Shown here: positions 1 to 7,282 of the stretch, one piece after another
How positions within the stretch are numbered: the first letter of the stretch is position 1
Layout of the letters: each line of letters opens with the position of its first letter
NCBI RefSeq assembly: GCF_014303395.1
Contig: NZ_CP060298.1
Coordinates: forward strand, 806,001-870,000
Origin: Nakamurella sp. PAMC28650
Lineage (GTDB): Bacteria > Actinomycetota > Actinomycetes > Mycobacteriales > Nakamurellaceae
Length of the DNA stretch: 64,000 nt
Reading direction: 5' to 3'
Program-made: the position numbers and the translations under genes
Notes under the pieces: generated by a model
What the model was told of the DNA's origin: nothing
Databases searched by the model: none
Seen by the model: the letters and a program-made list of their open reading frames with translations, nothing else

Positions 1-134
1 AGGTGGGCACCGTCCGAGATGTCGACTTCGACCCGGCAGACGGCAGCATCCTCGGCATCCTCACCGACGACCAGCCAATCGACGGCAGCAGCTTGATCGG
101 GATCGGGTCGTACGCGGTAGTCGTCAAGATCTGA
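1..134 (+). CDS. C-terminal end of a PRC-barrel-like protein (5' partial)
   Basis: The reading frame is open from the left edge and stops at TGA 132-134. The visible 43 residues (GTVRDVDFDPADGSILGILT, then an SSLIGIGSYAVVV-like end) have the short beta-strand rhythm and the V-x-D-V-x-x-x-P-x-x-G-x-I-x-G pattern of PRC-barrel domains, which occur in photosynthetic reaction centre H subunits, RimM and many small actinobacterial proteins. The start and most of the protein lie outside the window, so its role cannot be given. It converges on the ureohydrolase gene that ends at 188. Confidence 0.5.
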   Translation, partial: VGTVRDVDFDPADGSILGILTDDQPIDGSSLIGIGSYAVVVKI

Positions 135-187
135 CCCCGGTGGACCTGTCGCGATCAGCGGGTCCGTGGGTCGTGGGTCAGCTCGAT

Positions 188-1363
188 TCAGCCGTCGGCC
201 GGATAGCGCAACGATGCCGGGTCCGGGCGGTAACCGGGTCGCGTGACATTGCCGCCGGCCCTTTCCCGCTTCTTGTAGGCCAGCCCGGCAAGGGCCTCCA
301 GTACCACCCGGTGGGCGTTGTTCACGGTGCTGTCGGCATGGTCGTAAGGCGGCGAGACCTCGACCACATCCATTGCCACCAATGGAGTCTCGAGCGCAAT
401 CGAGCGCACCGCTCTGAGTAGGTCGGCCGGGTTCATGCCGCCGGGTTCTGGCGTACCGGTGCCCGGTGCGAAACCAGGGTCCAGCACGTCGATGTCCACG
501 GACAGATACAGGGCGTCACAGCCGTCCCCCGCCCGCGCGATCGCATCCGCGATCACCGGCCGCACCCCGCGCTCCCATAGTTCATGCATCAGGTGCCAGG
601 TCATCTCGTTCTGCTGCATCCAGTCGAAGGTCTCCGGCGGCGGCCAGTAGCCGCGCAGGCCGACCTGGACGAAGTTCCTGCCGCGCACCGCACCCGACTC
701 GATCAGCCTGCGCATCGGAGTGCCATGCGAAGCGAGATTGCCCTCGATGATGTCTGCCGTGTCAGCGTGGGCGTCGAAGTGCAGCAGACCCAGCTTGCCC
801 CAGCCGAACTTTCGCGCCACCGCGGTGGCAGACGGCCAGGTGATCGAATGATCGCCGCCGATGACGATGGGCATGGCTCCGGCGACCAGTACGCCGGCGA
901 CCTTGCGCTCGATGTTGCGCAGGGACGGTGCCGTCCGTCCGTGCGGGCAATGAGCATCGCCGTGGTCGACCACGTCCAGCCAGTCGTACAGTTCGATACC
1001 AAGGTCCAGATGATAGGTGCCTGGGTCATATGCGGTGGAGCGCAGGTACTTCGGCCCGAACCGGGCGCCGGCCCGGTTGGTCGTGTTGATGTCAAACGGC
1101 GCCCCGACGATGACCACGTCCGGTCTTCGGGCCGCCAGCGCAGCGGTGGTGCCGACCCAGTCCCGATTGCCGAACGTCGGCAGACCGAGATTGTCGTTCT
1201 CGTCGACGTCGACCGCGGGCGTCGTGGATGGTTCCGTGACCTGTGGGGCCTGTGGGGCCGTCACCTCTCGATCCGGGTGCACCATGCCTTCGAATGCCCA
1301 GTCGGGCAGTCCGTAGGGCAGGTCGAGGGCCGGAAGCGGGTGATCGTGGCCGTGTTGGCTCAT
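188..1363 (-). CDS. speB: agmatinase / arginase-family ureohydrolase
   Basis: Mn-dependent ureohydrolase that probably hydrolyses agmatine or another guanidino compound to urea plus an amine, in the cytoplasm. All three metal-binding motifs are visible in the 391-residue product: GGDHS (about 169-173), FDAHADT (196-202) and SVDIDVLDP (288-296), giving the His and Asp ligands of a binuclear Mn centre. The ATG at 1363 is preferred over an upstream in-frame codon because homology begins shortly after it and a purine-rich AGAGGAA lies upstream, although about 11 nt away. The roughly 60-residue N-terminus before the core is longer than usual and rich in Pro, Asp and His. Substrate is not settled by sequence: agmatinase, guanidinobutyrase and proclavaminate amidinohydrolase share these motifs. 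Confidence 0.85.
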   Translation of the reverse strand: MSQHGHDHPLPALDLPYGLPDWAFEGMVHPDREVTAPQAPQVTEPSTTPAVDVDENDNLGLPTFGNRDWVGTTAALAARRPDVVIVGAPFDINTTNRAGARFGPKYLRSTAYDPGTYHLDLGIELYDWLDVVDHGDAHCPHGRTAPSLRNIERKVAGVLVAGAMPIVIGGDHSITWPSATAVARKFGWGKLGLLHFDAHADTADIIEGNLASHGTPMRRLIESGAVRGRNFVQVGLRGYWPPPETFDWMQQNEMTWHLMHELWERGVRPVIADAIARAGDGCDALYLSVDIDVLDPGFAPGTGTPEPGGMNPADLLRAVRSIALETPLVAMDVVEVSPPYDHADSTVNNAHRVVLEALAGLAYKKRERAGGNVTRPGYRPDPASLRYPADG

Positions 1364-1515
1364 GAACTTCAGCGATTCCTCTGCGGTCCGGGTCGAGGCA
1401 GTTGCTGGCCACTGAAACAGAAGGTCCAGCTGCTGGGCCCCGGTGTGCCACTGGTCGTGACGAGAGTTGGTGGGTAGGGCTGATCGACCTCTGGAGCAGA
1501 CGCCGTCGCGCCCGC

Positions 1516-2499
1516 CTACTTGCGGCCCGGACTCCAGTTCATGCCCCACCCGTACTGGCGGTCGAGCACCGACTGACCACCGTTGATGTACTTGACCTCG
1601 CGCTGCACGACCAGGTCACCGTTGTTGTTGATCAGCTGCGCCACCGCGCAGATCCGGGCGGCCTGATCGCTTGCGTCGAGGCGCACCTCGATCTGGGGAC
1701 CGTTGATCGGGCTCAGGGTGACGACGCCGTCGACGGCGGCCCAGTTCGGTGCGCCCTCGTAGATCATCGCGAAGATCAGGATCCGACGGAACCGACCGGG
1801 CTGATCCAGGTTGATCGACATGTTCTCGCCCGAGGTCACCGCGCCGGTACGGTCGTCGCCGTCCAGCTTGATCCACGGCGCACGGTCCAGCGATCCGAAC
1901 GAGTTGCCCAGGGCCTGCACGACCCCCTTCGACCCGTCCGAGAGCTCGTAGAGGCAACCGAGATCCAGATCGACACCGCCTGAACCGCCGGCGGCCTGAG
2001 CCGCCAACCGCTTGAAGAATCCACCGGCCTTCTGACCCGACGGTGCCGCCGCCGCGCCCTGCGACCAGTTGAGATTGACGCGGATGTTGCCACTGCTCCC
2101 ACCGGTCTTGGTCAAGGAGATCTGCGGGGCCGAAGCAGTGAGCGAGACCTTCTGCAACGACACACCTCCGGCCCGGCTGGGTGCCGGCACGGATGCAGTC
2201 GGTTGGTAGACGGGCGGGCCGGAAGGCGGCGGGTAGTTGGCCGGCGCACTTGGCGGCGGGTAACCGGCCGCCGAGGCCGGCGGCGGCCAGGCCGCCGTCG
2301 GCGCCGGATAGGCAGAAGGCGTCGGTGGAGCCGGCGGGCGAGGAGCCTGCGGCAGGGGGGCGGGCGCGGCGGCCGCCTCGTCCTCTTCCGGCGGCGTGTA
2401 CCAGGACGGCAACCCGGAACCATTCGCAGCCGGGACCGGGGGCGCAGCCGGAGCCGCAGCCGGGGGCGTTGGACGCTTGCGCGTGTAATCGATGGCCAT
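1516..2499 (-). CDS. TerD-domain protein with long Pro/Ala-rich N-terminal linker
   Basis: TerD-family protein (Ca-binding, tellurium and general stress proteins). The first 110 residues or so are a Pro-Ala-Tyr-rich low-complexity segment (repeated PPPSAP/YPPPS blocks), followed by a TerD beta-sandwich of about 200 residues that starts near VSLQKVSLTAS and contains the VDLDLGCLYEL and IYEGAPNWAAVDG segments typical of the family. Two ATGs lie next to each other; 2499 is chosen because AGGAG then stands 6 nt upstream instead of 3. It is followed at 210 bp by a second, compact TerD gene on the same strand, as is common in Ter clusters. The linker may tether the domain to a partner or to the envelope, but no membrane segment is seen. 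Confidence 0.85.
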   Translation of the reverse strand: MAIDYTRKRPTPPAAAPAAPPVPAANGSGLPSWYTPPEEDEAAAAPAPLPQAPRPPAPPTPSAYPAPTAAWPPPASAAGYPPPSAPANYPPPSGPPVYQPTASVPAPSRAGGVSLQKVSLTASAPQISLTKTGGSSGNIRVNLNWSQGAAAAPSGQKAGGFFKRLAAQAAGGSGGVDLDLGCLYELSDGSKGVVQALGNSFGSLDRAPWIKLDGDDRTGAVTSGENMSINLDQPGRFRRILIFAMIYEGAPNWAAVDGVVTLSPINGPQIEVRLDASDQAARICAVAQLINNNGDLVVQREVKYINGGQSVLDRQYGWGMNWSPGRK

Positions 2500-2712
2500 C
2501 ATGTGCTCCTGTGCTCACTTGTTCGAAAATCTTGTCTCGCGAGGTCGTCCCGCGAGGTCGTGGGCGATCGAACCCGGCGCGGCGGACACACGAGCCAGCA
2601 GTGAGACAAGGCCAGAAGCCGGGGGCCCGCCGGACTCCGGCACCACCGATCTATCCCCGACGGCAGGTCGGGACGGCGGTACCGGAGCAGCGTCAGGCAG
2701 AAAGGAGTCGGG

Positions 2713-3288
2713 TCAGACGTTGACGCCGAAGTCGCGTCCGATGCCGGCAAGACCACTGGCGTAGCCCTGACCGATGGCCCGGAACTTCCACTCCGCACCG
2801 TTGCGGTACAGCTCGCCGAAGACCATGGCGGTCTCGGTGGAGGCGTCCTCGGTGAGGTCGTAGCGGGCGAGCTCGACGCTGTCGGCCTGGTTGACGACGC
2901 GGATGAACGCGTTCCGGACCTGCCCGAACGACTGCTGGCGGCTGTCGCCCTCGTAGATGGAGACAGCGAACACGACCGAGAGGACGTTCGGTGGCACCGC
3001 CGACAGATCGACCTTGACCTGCTCGTCGTCACCGTCCCCGCCACCGGTCAGGTTGTCACCGAGGTGCTCGATGGACCCGTCGGGCGAGCGCAGGTTGTTG
3101 AAGAAGATGAAGTACTGGTCGGACACGACCTTGTGGTTCTCACCCAGAGCCAGCGCGCTGGCGTCCAGGTCGAAATCCGCGCCGGTGGTGGCACGGGCAT
3201 CCCAGCCCAGGCCAACCGTGACCGCCGTGAGATTCGGGGCAGCTTTCGTCAGCGAGACGTTGCCACCCTTGGTCAGGCTCACACCCAT
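2713..3288 (-). CDS. terD: TerD family stress/tellurium-resistance protein
   Basis: Compact 191-residue TerD protein, the usual length for the family. It opens with [15 protein letters not shown], the standard TerD N-terminus, and carries the paired acidic loops (GADFDLDAS near 36-44; [12 protein letters not shown] near 85-96) that coordinate Ca in characterised TerD proteins. A strong AGGAGG lies 9 nt before the ATG. It is upstream of, and co-directional with, the Pro-rich TerD paralogue and close to the Ter-associated ligase/lyase/phosphoribosyltransferase genes, so it is probably the binding component of the same stress system. No lipid anchor or signal peptide is visible. Confidence 0.93.
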   Translation of the reverse strand: MGVSLTKGGNVSLTKAAPNLTAVTVGLGWDARATTGADFDLDASALALGENHKVVSDQYFIFFNNLRSPDGSIEHLGDNLTGGGDGDDEQVKVDLSAVPPNVLSVVFAVSIYEGDSRQQSFGQVRNAFIRVVNQADSVELARYDLTEDASTETAMVFGELYRNGAEWKFRAIGQGYASGLAGIGRDFGVNV

Positions 3289-3627
3289 TGCCGACTCCTC
3301 CTACTGTTGTGTCGCTCGGCAGCACGCACTCGGTGCTGCCCGCCGCTGCTTCCTGCTCCTCCAACGCGCACCAGGCCCGTCAGAGTTCCTTCAGGTCGAA
3401 CCTTGTTCTGCCGGATGTGCAGAATGACCGCACTCCTGCCAGCACGGAACGCTACACGCGCCAAGATCATCCGGCCCGGGGAAGCTGCAAATGGCGGCAG
3501 CGGTCCACGGTCGCAGGACTTTGCGCAGGTGATGCGCGAGGTGGGGGACCGTGTGGGGGTCCGGGTGGGGGAACGCCCGCGCCGATCGCACCGGTGGCGG
3601 CCCGGGTGATCGCCGTAGGATCGAACC
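3289..3627. other. divergent intergenic region between terD and the helical-protein gene
   Basis: This 339-bp gap separates two diverging genes and must hold both promoters. No convincing coding frame, repeat or hairpin was recognised in it. Confidence 0.6.
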
Positions 3628-4854
3628 ATGTCCAGGAACTGGTCGGGACGCCTCACCAGGCGGCCACAGGATCAAGCCGCACAGGCCGCGCAGGATGGTG
3701 CTGTCGCAGCGTTCCTCGACCTGGACAACCGTCAGTCCTACGTCAAGGACGCCATCGACGCGGCCGGCGAGAGTTCCGTCGCCGACTCGGCGATGCTGCG
3801 CGAATGGGCGCCCGTCGCAGAGCGGAGCTTCGAGGCCTCCTCCCACTACCTGGCCACGGCCGAGAGTCATTCACTACTGGACGCTGCGGACCGCCCCACC
3901 GGCGTCGACCCGGTAGCGGCCGTGGCCGCCTTCAGCCAGGTGCACCAGGCGCTGGCCGATGCCGCAGTCGCTGTGGACGCCTTCTACCGCAAGCACTCCG
4001 TCGAACTCGAGAAAGTCAGATCGCTGAGAGCTGCGACGCCGCAGATCTCGGCAGACGCTCGCGCCTCGGCGGTCAGGGCCGAAGCCGAACTGACCAAGGC
4101 CGAGGCCGAGGGGTTCGCCTACCCCAGCGTCATGACGGCCGCCGGCGAGCTGGTCGATGCGCTCTCCTCCCTCAAGACGGCCGAGACTGTCGGCTCGCCC
4201 CTGGAGATCCGCCACACCGCGGCGGCCGTCCATGCGGCCGCCGACGCGATCACGAGCAGGATTTCCGCAGCCCGGTCGCTGTCCTCGACGGTGCGCGGGT
4301 CGCTGAGCAGCGTGAAGACCAGGATCGAGGCGGTGACGACCCGGCTGGGAACGCTGCCGACGACCAAGTCGGCGCTCCTGCGCGAGTTCTCGGTGGACTG
4401 CTCCAAGGATCTCAACGGGGCCGACGACCGCGCCCGGAAGTCGCTCCAGGACGCCCGCGGTGAGTGGGCCGCTGCCGAGACCGCACTGCGGGCCGGGCAA
4501 CCGGAACCGGCTTCCCACCATCTGACCACCGCCCGCTCCCGGCTGTCCGCGGCCGAGCACGACGGTGATTCGCTCGGCGAACGACTGCGGATCCTGCGAG
4601 CCACCAGACAGGATCCCGTGGCAGCGGCCAAGACCACCCGTTTCAAGCTTCGCGACGCCCAATTGCTCGTCGTCGACCGGGGTCTGGTGCGCCAGTGGGG
4701 TTCGGTGCTCGACGCGCAGTCCGCACGGATCGATCGCGCGACCGCCGAATTGACCGGCACCCACCCCGACTACTGGTCCTACCTCCAGACGCTGCAATCG
4801 GTCGAGGCCTTCGTCAAGAACATCATCGACCGGGTCCGCGGCGAGGCCAGGTAG
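3628..4854 (+). CDS. helical protein of unknown function in the Ter cluster
   Basis: Product of 408 residues that I do not recognise. It is Ala-, Arg- and Glu-rich and predicted almost wholly alpha-helical with heptad-like stretches (for example around 145-170 and 270-330), with no signal peptide, membrane segment or catalytic motif. The ATG at 3628 has AGGA 7 nt upstream. It diverges from the terD pair and converges on the ATP-grasp gene with no spacer: its TAG ends at 4854 and the opposite TGA begins at 4855. Position inside a Ter module suggests a structural or scaffold part of that system, but this rests on context only. Confidence 0.75.
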   Translation: MSRNWSGRLTRRPQDQAAQAAQDGAVAAFLDLDNRQSYVKDAIDAAGESSVADSAMLREWAPVAERSFEASSHYLATAESHSLLDAADRPTGVDPVAAVAAFSQVHQALADAAVAVDAFYRKHSVELEKVRSLRAATPQISADARASAVRAEAELTKAEAEGFAYPSVMTAAGELVDALSSLKTAETVGSPLEIRHTAAAVHAAADAITSRISAARSLSSTVRGSLSSVKTRIEAVTTRLGTLPTTKSALLREFSVDCSKDLNGADDRARKSLQDARGEWAAAETALRAGQPEPASHHLTTARSRLSAAEHDGDSLGERLRILRATRQDPVAAAKTTRFKLRDAQLLVVDRGLVRQWGSVLDAQSARIDRATAELTGTHPDYWSYLQTLQSVEAFVKNIIDRVRGEAR

Positions 4855-5946
4855 TCAGTCGGCCGCGTGGCCGGTCGGTGTTGCGGCGGCAACCATGGCG
4901 TCGACCGGCGGTTCCGCCGGTTGCGTCAACGCGATGACCGACGAGACCGTGACGTATTCGGCGCCGAGCGTGGGACGCAGCCGACCCGGATCCTGACCGA
5001 GCGCAACCCGGACGGCCGCCCACGGCAGGTTCACCCCGGCCAGCGAGGTCTGATACAGACCACCGGACGGCCGAGAATTGATCTCCAGCAGCGCAGGTCG
5101 GTCGTCGAACGAGCGGAACTGCACGTTGACCAGACCGTCGAGATCGAAGTGCTGCACCAGCTCCGCCGCCAACCGGGGGAGCCTGGGATCCCCGCCGATC
5201 ACCCGCTGCCGACCATTCTTCGTCCGAGGAACTGCCACCAGCGTCCGTCCGCGCTGGGCGAGGACATCAACGCTGGTCTCCGGTCCCGAGAGGTACGGCA
5301 TCACCATCAGGGCCGGAATCTTGACGCCGGCCGCCTCCGCCCCGGCCAACGCACAGCGCACCGTGTCCAGTCCCACCAGGGGGCCGACCGGCCCGAGCAG
5401 GCCGGCCAGGTCCGGTCCCGTCCTGGACAGGAAACGCACACCGTCGGCGCCGACCCCGGACGTGGGTTTGAGGATGAGGGGCTCGCCGATGGTCCAGAGA
5501 TCTTCGAGATCCGCGATCGCCGCATCGAACTCACCGAGCGTGCTGGCCACCCGCCACGGCGGAACCAAGGCGCTGCCGGAGAGCGCCAGATAGGTCGATG
5601 CCTTGTCGGCAAGCACGTCGACAGCCGCTGCAGGAGGGCAGATCAGCGCCGTACCAATGATTTTGAAATCCGCGGCCCGGTGCGCGACCAGCGATTGGCC
5701 GGCGACCGGCAGCAACACGTCGATGTCGTGCCGCAGGCACAGGGCCAACATCTCATCGACGAAGTCCGGATCGGTGACGACCGGTTCACGGAGACGGTGA
5801 TCACTGGCAGCGAGCATCGGTGAGAATGGATCGACGTGCGAGGAGAACAACGTCACGGGGATGCCGTCTTCGTTGTGTCGCAACATGTTCAGCAGATGAA
5901 CCGTTGTTGCATAGTTCCGGTTGAGCCAGATTCGAACTGATTCCAC
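4855..5946 (-). CDS. ATP-grasp ligase of the Ter-associated biosynthetic module
   Basis: ATP-dependent carboxylate-amine/thiol ligase of the Ter-linked ATP-grasp family. Seen in the 363-residue product: the N-terminal pre-ATP domain (VRIWLNRNYATTVHLLNMLR), the ATP-binding strand and glycine loop ILKPTSGVGADG (158-169), MPYLSGPETSVDV (216-228), and the metal-binding EINSRPSGG (288-296). A GTG at 5946 is chosen because family homology starts there and GGGAG lies 5 nt upstream; the frame stays open to 6093 but that part has no match to the family. It is transcribed away from the lyase-phosphoribosyltransferase-HAD operon, sharing a 181-bp divergent control region. It probably joins an amino-acid-like or carboxylate building block to the metabolite made by the neighbours; the substrate is unknown. 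Confidence 0.85.
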   Translation of the reverse strand: MESVRIWLNRNYATTVHLLNMLRHNEDGIPVTLFSSHVDPFSPMLAASDHRLREPVVTDPDFVDEMLALCLRHDIDVLLPVAGQSLVAHRAADFKIIGTALICPPAAAVDVLADKASTYLALSGSALVPPWRVASTLGEFDAAIADLEDLWTIGEPLILKPTSGVGADGVRFLSRTGPDLAGLLGPVGPLVGLDTVRCALAGAEAAGVKIPALMVMPYLSGPETSVDVLAQRGRTLVAVPRTKNGRQRVIGGDPRLPRLAAELVQHFDLDGLVNVQFRSFDDRPALLEINSRPSGGLYQTSLAGVNLPWAAVRVALGQDPGRLRPTLGAEYVTVSSVIALTQPAEPPVDAMVAAATPTGHAAD

Positions 5947-6127
5947 CTGTACTCCCGGCGCCGGCTCCTGGATTTGTCCTCCCCAGTTTAAACGGCCTGA
6001 GAACACCTGCCGACGCGATGTTCGTCTCCTCTCCCACTGCTGTTCACACCGGGATGCATCGAACCGGGACGAAAGGTCGAGGAGGTGAGGCACACTGGTT
6101 GCCCTGACCGCTATCGAGAGGACATCA
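5947..6127. promoter_or_regulatory. divergent control region of the Ter biosynthetic genes
   Basis: This 181-bp region separates the leftward ATP-grasp gene from the rightward lyase operon and must carry both promoters. A relatively AT-rich patch occurs near 5985-5993 (CAGTTTAAACGG context). No clear -35/-10 pair or operator palindrome was found by eye. Confidence 0.45.
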
Positions 6128-7282
6128 GTGCGTCACTTCGACCACCTGGCGCAGGACCAGCGCGACGAGTTGTTCTCGGTGGGTCCGGGCGAGTTCGACC
6201 GTGACAGTTCCAGAACCGTGCTGGCCAATGCCCTCGGCGCGACCCTCTACGTCCCGGGGGTACGCGATGACCTCGTCAAGGCCATCAACAAGCGGGCGGC
6301 CGAGGGTGTTCGATCGGTCGTCATCGACCTGGAAGATGCCGTCGCGGACGACGACGTCGAACAAGCCCTGGTCAATGTGAACTGCGCACTGACCACGCTG
6401 AGCAGGTCTGAGCAGCAGACGCTGGTCTTCGTGAGAGTCCGTACACCTGAACATATCCACCAGGTCATCGATGGAATTGGTGACGCCGGTTCTGCGCTGA
6501 CCGGCTTCGTCCTGCCGAAGTTCTCGGCCTCGACGGGCGCCCGGTTTCTCGGCGAGATCCTCGCTGGATCCGAACGTCTCGGCTCCAGGCTCTTCGCGAT
6601 GCCCGTGCTGGAGACACCGGACGTCATCTACCGGGAGACCCGTGACGACGCGTTGTCGGCGATCCGTGATCTGCTCGGTCAGTACCGGGAGACCGTTCTG
6701 GCGGTCCGCTTCGGTGCGACGGACCTCTGCGGGCTGTATGGGATTCGACGTGACCGTGACCTCAGCATCTACCACGTCGGGGTGGTGGCGGAACTGATCT
6801 CCGAAGTGGTCAACCACCTCGGACGTGCGGACGGTACCGGCTACGCCATCAGCGGTCCCGTGTGGGAGTACTTCGCCGGGCACGAGCGGATGTTCCGTCC
6901 ACAGCTACGGGCTACGCCCTTCGAGACCCGCCACGCCAAGTCGTTCCGGCACCAGTTGGTGACCAACGACGTCGACGGACTGATCCGCGAGATCGTGCTG
7001 GACCGGGCGAACGGGTTGACCGGCAAGACCGTCATCCATCCCTCGCATGTCTCTGCGGTGCATGCACTCTCGGTCGTTCCACACGAGGAGTTCAGTGATG
7101 CCAGCGACATCCTGGAGTCCGCGGAGGCCGGTGTTCGTGCGTCCGGCTACCGGAACAAGATGAACGAGATGCGTCCCCATCGTCGGTGGGCGGAGCGGAT
7201 CCGTGACCGCGCCGAGGTTTTCGGCGTGGCCAATCCCGACGTCTCGCACGTCGAGATCCTGACCGCCCTGCTGGATCGGTGA
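6128..7282 (+). CDS. HpcH/HpaI-CitE-like TIM-barrel C-C bond lyase
   Basis: TIM-barrel lyase/aldolase of the citrate lyase beta/HpcH superfamily, in the branch linked to Ter systems. The 384-residue product shows LYVPGVRDDL (40-49), the metal-ligand motif VIDLEDAV (65-72), a substrate arginine segment FVRVR, the strand FAMPVLETPDV and AVRFGATDLCGLYG near 193-206. The Glu and Asp expected to bind Mg are present. Translation starts at GTG 6128 with GAGAGG 6 nt upstream. Its stop overlaps the start of the next gene (GTGA), so the two are coupled. It likely makes or cleaves a carbon-carbon bond in the precursor of the Ter metabolite. Confidence 0.87.
   Translation: MRHFDHLAQDQRDELFSVGPGEFDRDSSRTVLANALGATLYVPGVRDDLVKAINKRAAEGVRSVVIDLEDAVADDDVEQALVNVNCALTTLSRSEQQTLVFVRVRTPEHIHQVIDGIGDAGSALTGFVLPKFSASTGARFLGEILAGSERLGSRLFAMPVLETPDVIYRETRDDALSAIRDLLGQYRETVLAVRFGATDLCGLYGIRRDRDLSIYHVGVVAELISEVVNHLGRADGTGYAISGPVWEYFAGHERMFRPQLRATPFETRHAKSFRHQLVTNDVDGLIREIVLDRANGLTGKTVIHPSHVSAVHALSVVPHEEFSDASDILESAEAGVRASGYRNKMNEMRPHRRWAERIRDRAEVFGVANPDVSHVEILTALLDR

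Noticed and set aside
3288-4463. 391-codon plus-strand frame overlapping the helical-protein gene
   Set aside because: The other frame (3628-4854) has a start signal and a plausible helical composition; this one is Arg/Gly-rich shadow.
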